This document shows, piece by piece, positions 25,737-35,531 of a stretch of 64,000 nt of DNA (position 1 is the stretch's first letter; each line of letters begins with the position of its first letter). This stretch comes from Janthinobacterium psychrotolerans (GTDB lineage Bacteria; Pseudomonadota; Gammaproteobacteria; Burkholderiales; Burkholderiaceae_D). Made by a program: the position numbers and the translations under genes. The notes beneath the pieces are model-generated. The model saw nothing but the letters and a program-made list of their open reading frames with translations. It did not search any database and was not told the DNA's origin. The DNA lies in contig NZ_LOCQ01000058.1 in NCBI RefSeq assembly GCF_001677885.1, positions 306,560 to 370,559 of the forward strand, written 5' to 3'.

Positions 25737-26369
25737 TCAGTCAAGCAGATTGTTTTTCATGGCGTAATACGTCAGGTCGCTATTCGACTGCAAGCCCATC
25801 TTTTCCATGATGCGCGTACGATAGGTGCTCACGGTCTTGATGCTCAGGGACAACGCCACGCCGATATCGGACACGGTGGCGCCGCGCGCCAGGCGCAGGA
25901 AGACCTGGAACTCGCGGTCCGACAGTTCCGTATGCAAGGCCGCGTTGGTGTCGCGGTCAAACGACTGCGCCAGCAACTCGCCCACGGTCGAGCTGACATA
26001 GCGGCGGCCCTGGTACACCGTGCGCACCGCCGTCATCAGTTCATCGGCTTCGCATTCCTTGTTCAGATAGCCATTGGCGCCCATCTTGAACAGGTTCAGC
26101 GCATATTGCTGGGCCGGATAGCCGCTCAGTATCAGCACCGGCAATTCAGGCTGGCCCTGGCGGATCGTGCGCAGGGTATCGATGCCACTCTGGTCGGGCA
26201 TGGCGATATCGAGCAGCAGGACATCACATATTTCGCGGCGGGCGATATCGAGCGCTTCGCGCCCGGTACCGGCTTCCGCCACCACATTAAAATCGTCAGA
26301 CGATGAAAAAATCTGCTTGAATCCGGCTCGTACTATTTGGTGGTCATCACAAATGGCAACGCGTATCAT
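25737..26369 (-). CDS. NarL/FixJ-type response regulator
   Basis: A 210-residue regulator. The receiver domain (1-120) has the acidic pair in ICDDHQ, the phospho-acceptor Asp in VLLLDIAMPDQSG and the conserved Lys in YLNKECEADE. The LuxR-type HTH is at about 145-205 (LSDREFQVFLRLARGATVSDIGVALSLSIKTVSTYRTRIMEKMGL). Its sequence is close to the GacA/UvrY and FixJ-like group. It lies upstream of the CHASE3 histidine kinase gene on the same strand, so they form a probable two-component pair. Confidence 0.9.
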   Translation of the reverse strand: MIRVAICDDHQIVRAGFKQIFSSSDDFNVVAEAGTGREALDIARREICDVLLLDIAMPDQSGIDTLRTIRQGQPELPVLILSGYPAQQYALNLFKMGANGYLNKECEADELMTAVRTVYQGRRYVSSTVGELLAQSFDRDTNAALHTELSDREFQVFLRLARGATVSDIGVALSLSIKTVSTYRTRIMEKMGLQSNSDLTYYAMKNNLLD

Positions 26370-26558
26370 TGTTTCCCCTTAAATTTTCCTGGCTTGGGAA
26401 AGACTACCGGTCCTTCAACAGGTACCGGTTCAGCGTCACTAACAAAAACGCAACTAGAGCATTATATGTAAAATGCCGACAGCGCACCTTACAAGGCGTG
26501 CGCAACACCATTTTAGTCAAAAAAACAGCGTTATCAAACAACCCGACTCATATTGGGT

Positions 26559-26990
26559 TTATTCTTGTTTTAGCAAGGCGAGAATTGCAAATAATTCGCC
26601 GCGTATCCAGTCCCGGTCCAGCGGCGCTTCCTGCGGCGCTGGCGCAGCGACCGCCAGTTCCGCACCGTCCACTTCACCATCGGTTACGGGCGCCGCATGC
26701 AGGCCGCCACGAATGTCGAGCTTGTTGCGTGCACCGCTGATGGTAAAGCCCTGCTCGTACAGCAGTTCACGGATGCGTCGTATCAGCAGCACCTCGTGGT
26801 GCTGGTAATAGCGGCGGTTGCCGCGCCGTTTCACGGGCTTGAGCTGGGAGAACTCCTGTTCCCAGTAACGCAGCACGTGCGGCTTGACGCCGCACAGCTC
26901 GCTCACCTCGCCGATCGTGAAATAACGCTTGGCCGGTATCGGCGGCAAGGCGATCAACTCGGTTTTACTGATGCGCTCGTTCATCGCCAC
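26559..26990 (-). CDS. MerR-family transcriptional regulator next to ihfA
   Basis: A 143-residue protein whose N-terminal half is a MerR winged helix (KRYFTIGEVSELCGVKPHVLRYWEQEFSQLKPVKRRGNRRYYQHHEVLLIRRIRELL). The short C-terminal part lacks the cysteines expected of metal-sensing members. This small MerR gene sits directly after ihfA in most Burkholderiales, so it is a conserved but functionally obscure neighbour of IHF. It starts four bases after the ihfA stop. Confidence 0.88.
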   Translation of the reverse strand: MAMNERISKTELIALPPIPAKRYFTIGEVSELCGVKPHVLRYWEQEFSQLKPVKRRGNRRYYQHHEVLLIRRIRELLYEQGFTISGARNKLDIRGGLHAAPVTDGEVDGAELAVAAPAPQEAPLDRDWIRGELFAILALLKQE

Positions 26991-26994
26991 TCAC

Positions 26995-27342
26995 TCAGGC
27001 AGCACGGGCCAGCGGGCTGGTCTCTTCGACCATGCTTTTCAGCTTCTGGCTGGCATGGAAGGTCACCACGCGGCGTGCCGTGATGGGAATTTCTTCGCCG
27101 GTCTTCGGATTGCGGCCCGGGCGCTGCGGCTTGTCGCGCAACTGAAAATTGCCGAAGCCCGACAGCTTGACGGCTTCGCCGCGCTCGAGCGCATTGCGAA
27201 TCTCGTCAAAGAAGGTCTCGACCATGTCTTTCGCTTCGCGCTTGTTCAGGCCGACCTGTTCGAACAGCAGTTCGGCCAGTTCCGCCTTGGTCAAGGTGGG
27301 TAGATCTTTTTCCGCTTCCTGGCGCACTTTGGCAACCAGCAT
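26995..27342 (-). CDS. ihfA: Integration host factor, alpha subunit
   Basis: About 115 residues. The conserved body begins at [40 protein letters not shown] and includes the DNA-bending arm [27 protein letters not shown] with its intercalating Pro. The start is uncertain: ATG 27342 adds [16 protein letters not shown] before the conserved part, a head seen in other betaproteobacterial IhfA proteins. No clear ribosome site is visible at that ATG. IHF bends DNA for recombination and for sigma-54 promoters, two of which I infer in this window. It lies downstream of pheT. Confidence 0.93.
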   Translation of the reverse strand: MLVAKVRQEAEKDLPTLTKAELAELLFEQVGLNKREAKDMVETFFDEIRNALERGEAVKLSGFGNFQLRDKPQRPGRNPKTGEEIPITARRVVTFHASQKLKSMVEETSPLARAA

Positions 27343-27529
27343 GGCACGGTGCAAATCGGCGGCCAATGCGGACTGCAGTACGGCGGAATCAACGTCGCTG
27401 TTATTAATTTTCCTGCCCTGCCTTTTCTGTGCGCCCGCGTGCCGCATGGCACGAATGGGACAATATATCCGGACGACAAACAGGCCAGCGCAGTGCGCCG
27501 GCCCGAGTTTGCCGCTGTGTTTACAGCTG

Positions 27530-29956
27530 TTACGAACGCAGTTTCGCGTCGTGGCCCTGCGTTGCCGCCTCGATCAGCACGGTCATCAGGCCGTCGACCA
27601 CATCGTCTTGCAGGGTGTTTTGAGTATCTTGCAAGCTAATCCGGAAAGCAAGGCTTTTTTCATCCGCCTCCAGCCCTTTTCCACGATATTCGTCAAATAA
27701 AACAATGGCTTGCACGATACGCGCCGCAGCGCTGGCCTGCGCGGCAGCGTGCAAGGTATCGAGCAGATCCTGCGCCGCCACCGTCTGCTTGACCAGCACC
27801 GCGAGGTCGCGGCTGGCGCCCGGGAATTTCGAAATTTCCGCGTACACCGGCACCACGCGCTGCGTCAGGGCCCCGGCGTCAACTTCGAACAACACCGGCG
27901 CTTGCGGCAGATCATACTTCTGCATCCAGCGCGGGTGCAATTCACCGATAAAGCCGATCACCTTGCCGTCGAGCTCGACATTGGCCGAACGGCCAGGATG
28001 CAGCGCCGGATGTTCCGCCTTGGTGAAACGCAGCACCTGCGGTGCGAACAGCGCTTCCAGGTCGGCTTTCACGTCGAAGAAGTCGACCGTGCGCGCCGGC
28101 TGGCCCCACTGCTCGTCGGCAACAGGGCCGTAGGCCATCGCCGCCACGCGTTTCGGCTGGGCGTAGCCGGCCACCGACAGCGGGCCATTGGCAACCGCGT
28201 CGTCGCGCTGGTAGATGGCGCCCACTTCAAAGATGCGCACGCGGCCCGTCTTGCGGTTCAGGTTGTAGCGCACATTGGCAATCAGGCTGCCGATCAGGGA
28301 CGAGCGCATCACGCTCATCTGGCTGGCGATCGGGTTCTGCAGTTTGATCGGATTGGTATTGCCCGAGAAATCGCGCTCCCAGGCACTGTCGACAAAGCTC
28401 ATGTTGACCACTTCCTGGAAACCCAGGTCGGCCAGTTCATGGCGCACGGCAAACAGCGAACGCGTGTTTTCCGGTGCGATCTGCATCACGTTGGCGGCCA
28501 CCGGCGGCAAGGCCGGGATGTTTTCAAAGCCGTACACGCGCGCCACTTCCTCGATCAGGTCTTCCTCGATCTCGATATCGAAACGATAGCTGGGCGCGGT
28601 AACGGAGAACACGCCATCGAGCAGCGTGAATGGCAGCGCCAGGCGCGTGAAGATATCGGCGATGACGTCGTCGTTCAAGGGCACGCCGATGACTTTTTGC
28701 GCGCGCGCCGTGCGCATGGTCACCGGGCTGCGCTGCGGCAGGTTGACCACATGGTCGTCGACCGGGCCGACGGTGGTGGCGGGCGTGCCGCAGATTTCCA
28801 CGATCAGGGCCGTGATGCGTTCGACATGCTCGACCGTGGTGGCGAAATCGACGCCGCGCTCGAAGCGGTGCGCCGCATCGGTCGAGAAATTCAGGCGCCG
28901 CGCGCGGCCTTGAATCGCGTTCGGCCACCAGAAGGCCGCTTCCAGGTAGATGCTGTCGGTATCGTCCGACACCGAACTGGCGTCGCCGCCCATAATGCCG
29001 GCCAGCGACTCGATTTCCTGCTCGTCGGCAATCACGCCGATCCAGTCGTCGACGGCCACCGTGTTGCCGTTCAACAGCTTGACCGATTCGCCAGCCTTGC
29101 CCCAGCGAATATCGAGACTGCCGTGGATCTTGGCCAGGTCAAACACGTGGCTCGGACGGCCCAGTTCCAGCATGACGTAATTCGAAATGTCGACCAGGGC
29201 CGACAGCGGACGCTGGCCGCTGCGCTCGAGGCGCTGCTTCATCCAGTCCGGCGTGGCGGCTTTGGCGTTCAGGCCGCGGATGACGCGGCCCGTGAAACGG
29301 CCGCACAGATCCGGCGCGCTGATTTTCACGGGCAAGACTTCGTCGCTGGTGACTGGCACGGCCGAAAATTGCGGCGCATTCAGGGGCACGCCCGTCAGCG
29401 CCGACACTTCACGCGCCACGCCCAGCACCGACAGGCAGTCGGCCTTGTTCGGCGTCAGCTTGATGGTGAATTTCAGGTCGTTGAGGGCGTAGTAATCGCG
29501 GAAATTCTGGCCGACCGGCGCGTCGTCCGGCAGTTCCATCAGGCCGGCATTTTCTTCGGACAATTTCAGTTCGCGTGCCGAGCACAGCATGCCTTGCGAC
29601 TCGACCCCGCGCAGCTGGCCGATCTTGATTTCAAACGGCTTGCCGTCGGTGCCAGGCGGCAGCACGGCGCCAGCCTTGGCGCACACCACGCGCAGGCCCG
29701 GGCGCACATTGGGCGCGCCGCAGACGATGGTCAGCATGGTGCCGGTGCCGACGTCGACCTTGCACACATTGAGGCGGTCGGCGTTCGGATGTTTCTCCAT
29801 CTCCAGGACCAGGCCCACCACCACGTTCGAGAACGGAGGCGCGACAGGATCGACGTCCTCGACTTCCAGACCGGACATGGTCAACAGATGGGCCAGTTCG
29901 TCCGAAGTCATCTTCGGATCGACCATGGTACGGAGCCAGTTTTCGGAAAATTGCAT
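27530..29956 (-). CDS. pheT: Phenylalanine-tRNA ligase, beta subunit
   Basis: An 808-residue subunit of the heterotetrameric enzyme that charges tRNA-Phe. ATG 29956 ([14 protein letters not shown]) is the expected start. Domains in order: EMAP-type tRNA-binding domain (about 40-150, [13 protein letters not shown]), B3/4 editing region (about 210-400), B5 (about 405-470), the synthetase-like core ([21 protein letters not shown]...) and the C-terminal anticodon-binding FDX-ACB domain ([18 protein letters not shown]). It is 79 bases downstream of pheS on the same strand. Confidence 0.97.
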   Translation of the reverse strand: MQFSENWLRTMVDPKMTSDELAHLLTMSGLEVEDVDPVAPPFSNVVVGLVLEMEKHPNADRLNVCKVDVGTGTMLTIVCGAPNVRPGLRVVCAKAGAVLPPGTDGKPFEIKIGQLRGVESQGMLCSARELKLSEENAGLMELPDDAPVGQNFRDYYALNDLKFTIKLTPNKADCLSVLGVAREVSALTGVPLNAPQFSAVPVTSDEVLPVKISAPDLCGRFTGRVIRGLNAKAATPDWMKQRLERSGQRPLSALVDISNYVMLELGRPSHVFDLAKIHGSLDIRWGKAGESVKLLNGNTVAVDDWIGVIADEQEIESLAGIMGGDASSVSDDTDSIYLEAAFWWPNAIQGRARRLNFSTDAAHRFERGVDFATTVEHVERITALIVEICGTPATTVGPVDDHVVNLPQRSPVTMRTARAQKVIGVPLNDDVIADIFTRLALPFTLLDGVFSVTAPSYRFDIEIEEDLIEEVARVYGFENIPALPPVAANVMQIAPENTRSLFAVRHELADLGFQEVVNMSFVDSAWERDFSGNTNPIKLQNPIASQMSVMRSSLIGSLIANVRYNLNRKTGRVRIFEVGAIYQRDDAVANGPLSVAGYAQPKRVAAMAYGPVADEQWGQPARTVDFFDVKADLEALFAPQVLRFTKAEHPALHPGRSANVELDGKVIGFIGELHPRWMQKYDLPQAPVLFEVDAGALTQRVVPVYAEISKFPGASRDLAVLVKQTVAAQDLLDTLHAAAQASAAARIVQAIVLFDEYRGKGLEADEKSLAFRISLQDTQNTLQDDVVDGLMTVLIEAATQGHDAKLRS

Positions 29957-30035
29957 AATCAAGCCTTCAAAGGGTCAAAGCTCACGGCGCGAGCGCAAGC
30001 GGCGCTCAAGCGCCATGAATCATACGGAACAACGC

Positions 30036-31052
30036 TTAATTGAATTGCTTCAGGAAACGCAGGTCGCCTTCATAGAACAGGCGCAGGTCATTGATGCCAT
30101 AACGCAGCATCGTCAGGCGTTCCAGGCCGGAGCCGAAAGCAAAGCCGATGAATTTTTCAGGGTCCAGGCCGAAGTTTTTCACCACGCTCGGATGCACCTG
30201 GCCGGCGCCCGACACTTCCAGCCAGCGGCCTTTCAAGGGGCCCGAACCGAAAGCGATGTCGATCTCGGCCGACGGTTCCGTAAACGGGAAATACGAGGGA
30301 CGGAAACGCACTTGCAGGTCGTCGGTCTCGAAGAAGGCCTTGACGAAATTCAGGTACACGCCCTTCAAGTCGGCAAAGCTGATGTCTTCGGCGATCCACA
30401 GGCCTTCGACCTGGTGGAACATCGGCGAATGGGTGGCGTCGCTGTCGACGCGGTAGGTGCGGCCCGGCGCGATGACCTTGATCGGCGGCGTATGCGTGCG
30501 CGCATAGCGCACCTGCATCGGGCTGGTGTGCGTGCGCAGCAGCAGCGGCTTGCCGTCGGTATCGTTGCCGTCGATATAAAACGTGTCCTGCATGGAACGG
30601 GCTGGGTGGTTTTCCGGGCTGTTGAGCGCCGTGAAATTGGTCCAGTCATTTTCGATTTCGGGGCCGTCGGCCACGTCGAAACCGATCGAGCGGAAGATTT
30701 CCTCGACCCGCTCCCAGCTGCGCATCACGGGATGGATGCCGCCCGGCATGCGGCCACGGCCTGGCATGGTGACGTCGATCGCTTCGGCGTTCAGGCGGCC
30801 TTGCATCTGCGCATCGGCCAGTGCGTCACGGCGCGCCGTCAGCGCGTCTTCGATCCGCACCTTCACAGCATTGATCAGGGCGCCTTGCGCCTTGCGCGCG
30901 TCCGGGTCCAGCTTGCCCAGACCCTTCATCATTTCGGTAATCTGGCCAGTCTTGCCCAGGTAGCGGGCCTTGGCGTTTTCAAGTGCGGCAGCGTCTGCGG
31001 CGGCGATAAAGTCAGCCTGGGCCGAGACGACGAGTTCTTCTAGGGAGTTCAT
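30036..31052 (-). CDS. pheS: Phenylalanine-tRNA ligase, alpha subunit
   Basis: A 338-residue catalytic subunit. The N-terminal coiled coil (1-85) binds tRNA; the class II core follows with [28 protein letters not shown] (motif 1 region), [46 protein letters not shown] (motif 2) and [22 protein letters not shown] (motif 3). The length is usual for the family. It is co-transcribed with rplT upstream and pheT downstream. Confidence 0.97.
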   Translation of the reverse strand: MNSLEELVVSAQADFIAAADAAALENAKARYLGKTGQITEMMKGLGKLDPDARKAQGALINAVKVRIEDALTARRDALADAQMQGRLNAEAIDVTMPGRGRMPGGIHPVMRSWERVEEIFRSIGFDVADGPEIENDWTNFTALNSPENHPARSMQDTFYIDGNDTDGKPLLLRTHTSPMQVRYARTHTPPIKVIAPGRTYRVDSDATHSPMFHQVEGLWIAEDISFADLKGVYLNFVKAFFETDDLQVRFRPSYFPFTEPSAEIDIAFGSGPLKGRWLEVSGAGQVHPSVVKNFGLDPEKFIGFAFGSGLERLTMLRYGINDLRLFYEGDLRFLKQFN

Positions 31053-31196
31053 GCGGCTTTTCCTGTTTTGGAAATCTATCCTGGATTTGGTAATTCAGAA
31101 CCCAACAATCAAAAACGGAAACGGGGCATAGAGTTTTCACCCCTGCCCCGCTCTTTATAACGCCACCCTGCGGATGACGTTGTGCAATGACCGTGC

Positions 31197-31556
31197 TTAC
31201 GCAGCGATTTTTGCTTTGACTGCGTTGACAATCGCAGCGAATGCTGGCTTGTCCATCACAGCCATATCGGCCAGGACTTTACGGTCCAGTTCGATATTTG
31301 CTTTTTTCAGACCGTTCATGAATACGCTGTACGTCACGCCATGCTCACGGGAAGCGGCGTTGATACGGGCGATCCACAGGCGGCGGAAAACGCGCTTCTT
31401 GTTGCGGCGATCGCGGTAAGCGTATTGGCCAGCGCGCATGACTGCTTGCTTGGCAACACGGTATACACGGCTGCGGCGACCACGGTAGCCTTTAGCTTGA
31501 ACAAGAATCTTCTTATGACGGGCACGAGCTGTAACCCCACGTTTTACTCTAGGCAT
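31197..31556 (-). CDS. rplT: 50S ribosomal protein L20
   Basis: A 119-residue highly basic protein ([18 protein letters not shown]). It binds 23S rRNA early in 50S assembly, and in other bacteria it also represses its own operon. The basic helical N-terminus and the [13 protein letters not shown] motif are intact. It follows rpmI by 26 bases. Confidence 0.97.
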   Translation of the reverse strand: MPRVKRGVTARARHKKILVQAKGYRGRRSRVYRVAKQAVMRAGQYAYRDRRNKKRVFRRLWIARINAASREHGVTYSVFMNGLKKANIELDRKVLADMAVMDKPAFAAIVNAVKAKIAA

Positions 31557-31582
31557 AGTAACTCCTTAAATTGAGTGTGAGA

Positions 31583-31780
31583 TTAAGCAGTCGGCATCAT
31601 GCGCATGACGGACGTGACATCCGATGCGTTGATGTTACGGGTACCGCGCAACTGACGTTTGTTTTTGGTGGTTTTCTTGGTCAGGATGTGGCGTTTGAAC
31701 GCGTGACCCGACTTGACTGTTCCACCTGGACGCACGCGAAAACGTTTTTTCGCGGAGCTTTTGGTCTTCATTTTAGGCAT
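31583..31780 (-). CDS. rpmI: 50S ribosomal protein L35
   Basis: A 65-residue basic protein starting [14 protein letters not shown] at 31780; the ten codons before that ATG in the longer frame are non-coding. It is the small 50S protein encoded between infC and rplT in nearly all bacteria. Confidence 0.96.
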   Translation of the reverse strand: MPKMKTKSSAKKRFRVRPGGTVKSGHAFKRHILTKKTTKNKRQLRGTRNINASDVTSVMRMMPTA

Positions 31781-31899
31781 AGCAATCTGTCCTCTTACGG
31801 ACAGCTCCATTTATAACAGGATTGCAGGTGGCAACACGACGCTGCGCTTAGATGCCTGCTTTCACATGTTGTGCAGCGGATGCGAGTCCACTACAGTTT

Positions 31900-31931
31900 G
31901 AGCGGCCCGGACATCGCTGGCCGGGCCGCTC
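31900..31931 (-). terminator. Strong hairpin between infC and rpmI
   Basis: GAGCGGCCCGG (31900-31910) pairs perfectly with CCGGGCCGCTC (31921-31931) around a 10-base loop. It lies 77 bases after the infC stop and 120 bases before rpmI. No T run follows on the minus strand, so it may be an attenuator, processing site or L20-responsive structure rather than a simple terminator. Confidence 0.5.
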
Positions 31932-32007
31932 AACATACTGCCTGGGTTCGGGTCTGGCGCCAAGCCTGGCGCATCGGCATCGAACCACAGAAAAACGCTA
32001 TTGTATC

Positions 32008-32529
32008 TTACTTTTTCTTCTTCGGCGAAAGGACCATGATCATCTGGCGCCCTTCCATCTTCGGAAACTGCTCAACCTGGCCGAACGGCTCCAGATCGGC
32101 CTTCAGACGCTCCAGCATGCGGAAGCCAATATCCTGGTGCGCCATCTCGCGGCCACGAAAACGCAAGGTGATCTTGGTCTTGTCGCCGTCTTCAAGGAAC
32201 TTGATGAGATTACGCAACTTGATATTGTAGTCACCATCATCGGTCCCCGGACGGAATTTGACTTCCTTCACGAGGATGATCTTTTGCTTCAATTTCGCTT
32301 CGTGAGCCTTTTTCTGCTCCGAATACTTAAATTTGCCGTAGTCCATCAAACGGCACACCGGTGGCTGCGCGGTAGGCGCAATTTCCACCAGGTCGACGTT
32401 TGCCTCTTCCGCCAGGCGGAAGGCTTCAGCCAAACTTACGATACCGAGTGGCTCGTTATCGACCCCGCTTAAACGCATTTCAGGGGCAGTGATTTCGCCA
32501 TTGATGCGATGTGACTTGTCAGTAGCTAT
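32008..32529 (-). CDS. infC: Translation initiation factor IF-3, predicted AUA start
   Basis: A 173-residue factor that prevents premature joining of ribosomal subunits and checks the start codon. The first in-frame ATG (32478) would remove part of the conserved N-domain, so the start must be upstream. The frame continues to ATA at 32527-32529, giving (M)[18 protein letters not shown], with AAAGGA placed seven bases before it. An ATT two codons further up is too close to that site. Rare starts such as AUU are typical of infC and let IF-3 repress itself. Both domains are intact ([28 protein letters not shown]). The thrS stop is 51 bases upstream. Confidence 0.93.
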   Translation of the reverse strand: MATDKSHRINGEITAPEMRLSGVDNEPLGIVSLAEAFRLAEEANVDLVEIAPTAQPPVCRLMDYGKFKYSEQKKAHEAKLKQKIILVKEVKFRPGTDDGDYNIKLRNLIKFLEDGDKTKITLRFRGREMAHQDIGFRMLERLKADLEPFGQVEQFPKMEGRQMIMVLSPKKKK

Positions 32530-32580
32530 TGTAATTTCCTTTAAAAATCTGATAAGACGGTCGTGCAGCGAGTTTCCTCG

Positions 32581-34488
32581 TCAGGCCTTGGTGTCGACTT
32601 CATGTTTGAGTCGCTCTATCAGGGCATCGACAGACATTACGCCCAGATCGACATTACCCCGCGCCCGCACGGCCACTGTATTGGCATCCCGCTCTTTGTC
32701 GCCCACCACGAGGATGTAAGGCAATTTTTGTACGGAATGTTCACGTATTTTATAGGTAATCTTCTCGTTACGCAAATCAGCCTGTACGCGGATGCCGGCC
32801 TTGCGTAGTTTTGTGGCCACTTCCTGCACATAATCGGCCTGTGCATCGGAGATGTTCAGCACCGACACCTGCATCGGCGCCAGCCACAATGGCATCGCAC
32901 CGGCATAGTGTTCGATCAGGATGCCGATGAAACGTTCCAGCGAGCCGACGATCGCGCGGTGCAGCATGATCGGCACCTGGCGCGTATTGTCGATCGCCAC
33001 ATATTCGGCGCCCAGGCGGCCCGGCATCGACGGGTCGATCTGCACCGTGCCGACCTGCCATGCGCGACCCAGACTGTCCTTCAGATGGTATTCGATCTTC
33101 GGACCGTAAAACGCACCCTCGCCCGGCAACTCGGTCCATTCCACGCCACAGGCGCGCAGGGCCGAACGCAGCGATTCTTCCGCCTTGTCCCACGATTCCT
33201 CGGTGCCGATGCGGCTGTCCGGACGCAAGGCCAGCTTGACGTCGATATTGGTAAAGCCGAACGCCGTGTAGACATCCATCGCCTGCTGGTGGAAGGCCGT
33301 CACTTCGCCGGCGATCTGCTCTTCGGTACAGAAGATATGGCCATCATCCTGGGTAAAGCCGCGCACGCGCATCATGCCATGCAAGGCGCCCGACGGCTCA
33401 TTGCGGTGGCACTGGCCGAACTCGCCGTAGCGCAGTGGCAGGTCGCGGTAGCTGCGCATGCTGTTGTTGTAGATCTGCACATGACCTGGGCAGTTCATCG
33501 GTTTCAGCGCATACGAGCGGTTTTCCGACTCGGTGATGAACATGTTTTCGCGGTAGTTGTCCCAGTGGCCGGTTTTCTCCCACAGGCCACGGTCGAGAAT
33601 CTGCGGCGCCTTGACTTCCTGATAGCCGTTGACCTGGTAGACATTGCGCATGTATTGCTCGACCTGCTGCCAGATCGACCAGCCTTTCGGATGCCAGAAG
33701 ATCAGGCCCGGCGCTTCTTCCTGGAAGTGGAAGAAATCGAGCTGCTTGCCCAGCTTGCGGTGATCGCGCTTTTCCGCCTCTTCCAGGTTGTGCAGATACA
33801 GCTCCTGGTCTTCCTTTTTCGCCCAGGCCGTGCCGTACACGCGCTGCAGCATCTCGTTTTTCGAGTCGCCGCGCCAGTAGGCGCCGGCCAGCTTCATCAG
33901 CTTGAACACTTTCAGCTTGCCCGTCGACGGCACGTGCGGGCCGCGGCACAGATCGGTGAACGCGCCTTCCGAATACAGCGACACTTCCTGGTCGGCGGGA
34001 ATCGCGGCGATCAGTTCGGCCTTGTAGGCTTCGCCAATGCTGGCAAAGTAGGCGATCGCCTCATCGCGCGTGACGACCTTGCGCGTGACGCGCTCGTCCT
34101 TCTTGGCCAGCTCGGCCATTTTCTTTTCGATCGCCACCAGGTCTTCCGGCGTGAACGGACGCTTGTAGGCGAAGTCATAGTAAAAGCCGTTGTCGATCAC
34201 CGGACCGATGGTGACTTGCGCGTCCGGGAACAATTCCTTGACGGCGTGCGCCAGCAAGTGGGCCGTCGAATGGCGGATCACATCCAGGCCATCGGCATCC
34301 TTGTCGGTGATGATGGCCAGCTCGGCGTCCTGCTCGATCAGGAAGGAAGTATCGACCAGCTTGCCGTCGACCTTGCCGGCCAACGCAGCCTTGGCCAGAC
34401 CCGTACCAATATTGGCCGCAACCTGGGCCACGGTGACCGGGCCGTCAAATTGACGGGCGGAACCATCGGGAAGTCGGATTGTAAGCAT
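32581..34488 (-). CDS. thrS: Threonine-tRNA ligase
   Basis: A 635-residue class II synthetase. ATG 34488 ([16 protein letters not shown]) has GGAG six bases upstream. Domains in order: TGS (1-60), SAD editing domain (about 170-225, with [16 protein letters not shown] earlier and the [19 protein letters not shown] zinc/editing region), catalytic core ([31 protein letters not shown], and [21 protein letters not shown]), and the anticodon-binding domain (about 535-630). It heads the translation operon and is separated from the tRNA genes by a terminator-like hairpin. Confidence 0.97.
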   Translation of the reverse strand: MLTIRLPDGSARQFDGPVTVAQVAANIGTGLAKAALAGKVDGKLVDTSFLIEQDAELAIITDKDADGLDVIRHSTAHLLAHAVKELFPDAQVTIGPVIDNGFYYDFAYKRPFTPEDLVAIEKKMAELAKKDERVTRKVVTRDEAIAYFASIGEAYKAELIAAIPADQEVSLYSEGAFTDLCRGPHVPSTGKLKVFKLMKLAGAYWRGDSKNEMLQRVYGTAWAKKEDQELYLHNLEEAEKRDHRKLGKQLDFFHFQEEAPGLIFWHPKGWSIWQQVEQYMRNVYQVNGYQEVKAPQILDRGLWEKTGHWDNYRENMFITESENRSYALKPMNCPGHVQIYNNSMRSYRDLPLRYGEFGQCHRNEPSGALHGMMRVRGFTQDDGHIFCTEEQIAGEVTAFHQQAMDVYTAFGFTNIDVKLALRPDSRIGTEESWDKAEESLRSALRACGVEWTELPGEGAFYGPKIEYHLKDSLGRAWQVGTVQIDPSMPGRLGAEYVAIDNTRQVPIMLHRAIVGSLERFIGILIEHYAGAMPLWLAPMQVSVLNISDAQADYVQEVATKLRKAGIRVQADLRNEKITYKIREHSVQKLPYILVVGDKERDANTVAVRARGNVDLGVMSVDALIERLKHEVDTKA

Positions 34489-34566
34489 ATTGATCTCCAT
34501 GTCGGCGCTGGCGCCAGGTAAAACTGCGGTAAGTGATTAAAAATACTGAAAGGAAAACGCAGACGC

Positions 34567-34593
34567 AAAAAAACGCGGACTAGCCGCGTTTTT
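34567..34593 (-). terminator. Rho-independent terminator between tRNA-Val and thrS
   Basis: AAAACGCGG (34570-34578) pairs with CCGCGTTTT (34584-34592) around ACTAG. On the minus strand the stem is followed by seven T (34567-34573). It probably ends tRNA transcripts, or attenuates thrS, whose start is 79 bases downstream. Confidence 0.8.
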
Positions 34594-34698
34594 CACTTTT
34601 TCAAGACAAAGCAAATCCGATCGACTAGCGTCACTCCCAAAGCTTGGTAGTAGTTCGCGGTGTCATAACCGGTTGACCCTTTCTTGATTACTGCATTC

Positions 34699-34775
34699 TG
34701 GTGGGCGGTGAGGAATTCGAATCCCCGACCCCTTGGATGTCGACCAAGTATTCTAACCAGCTGAACTAACCGCCC
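34699..34775 (-). tRNA. tRNA-Val (GAC), copy 1, with encoded CCA
   Basis: The 77-base gene folds fully: acceptor GGGCGGT/ACCGCCC, D stem GTTC/GAAT, anticodon stem CTTGG/CCAAG with loop TCGACAT, variable GGGTC, T stem GGGGA/TCCTC with loop TTCGAAT, discriminator A and encoded CCA. Anticodon GAC with A73 gives valine identity. Position 33 is C instead of the nearly universal T. The gene is identical to a second copy 62 bases away. Confidence 0.92.
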
Positions 34776-34837
34776 GTAAAACTTTTTTATCGATTACTGC
34801 ATCAGCAACCGTCTTTGAAACTATTTACTGCAAATTC

Positions 34838-34914
34838 TGGTGGGCGGTGAGGAATTCGAATCCCCGACCCCTTGGATGTCGACCAAGTATTCTAACCAGC
34901 TGAACTAACCGCCC
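34838..34914 (-). tRNA. tRNA-Val (GAC), copy 2, with encoded CCA
   Basis: This is a second identical copy of the 77-base gene, upstream of copy 1 in transcription order. The same C33 in the anticodon loop is present, which argues against a sequencing error. Tandem copies just before thrS are plausible products of local duplication. Confidence 0.92.
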
Positions 34915-35048
34915 CGAAGACCAGCATTATAGAGAGGCTTTTCGAGAATGACAAGGGCTGTTTTACAGGAAACTTTAACATTTCCCGGGCGTCAGCCGTT
35001 TTGACCAGCGCCATGCCGATCACGCGCCAATACCGTTAAAATCGCCGC

Positions 35049-35531
35049 ATGAACTCCACCTTATCATCGACCTTGTTAACCTGGCTCAAAACCCTGAGCC
35101 GCATTTGCGGTTTTGAAACGGCCGACTCCTTTCCGCCCGGCCACCCGTACGCGCGCACGCACTGGGATGCGGCCTATTTCGATATCGCATCGGACGTCAA
35201 GCCCGACGAGATCGAACGGCGCCTGTGCGCGGCGATCAGCAACACGCCGAGCGTGTTTGCCTACATTACCAATCCGACGCCGCGCATGCAGCGCGCGCTG
35301 CTCAACATGATCCACGACCGGCTGCGCCGCCAGCCCGGCGCGGGCGCCACCGACCTGGTGCTGCTGCTGATTCACGCCTACGACAGCCCGCATATCATGG
35401 AAGCGGTACCGGGCCTGCGCGCGCTGATCCATGCAACGCGCGACGAAGCGACCAATCCGAGGGTGCACGCGATCCTGGAACTGCTGCTCGGCACGCCGCG
35501 CGGCATCGATGTGATCGATATGCCTGCTTAA
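35049..35531 (+). CDS. Hypothetical protein, 160 residues
   Basis: I do not recognise a family. The protein is soluble and mixed helical, without a signal peptide or membrane segment: FETADSFPPGHPYARTHWDAAYFDIASDVKPDEIERRLCAAISNTP, then RMQRALLNMIHDRLRRQPGAGATDLVLLLIHAYDSPHIMEAVPGLRALI. The C-terminal half reads like paired amphipathic helices. Its codon use matches the neighbours and its stop overlaps the stop of the convergent acyltransferase gene, so it is probably real. Confidence 0.7.
   Translation: MNSTLSSTLLTWLKTLSRICGFETADSFPPGHPYARTHWDAAYFDIASDVKPDEIERRLCAAISNTPSVFAYITNPTPRMQRALLNMIHDRLRRQPGAGATDLVLLLIHAYDSPHIMEAVPGLRALIHATRDEATNPRVHAILELLLGTPRGIDVIDMPA

Noticed and set aside
27710..30043. 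Plus-strand open frame of 777 codons opposite pheT
   Set aside because: pheT is unmistakable on the minus strand; the antisense translation is His/Arg/Gln-rich and has no recognisable motif.
32478..32529. Taking the ATG at 32478 as the infC start
   Set aside because: It would remove conserved N-terminal residues ([16 protein letters not shown]) and has no ribosome site in front.
34699..34914. Reading the two tRNA genes as tRNA-Asp (GTC)
   Set aside because: The GTC triplet would need a shifted anticodon stem that does not pair; the perfect CTTGG/CCAAG stem puts GAC at positions 34-36, and A73 fits valine, not aspartate (G73).
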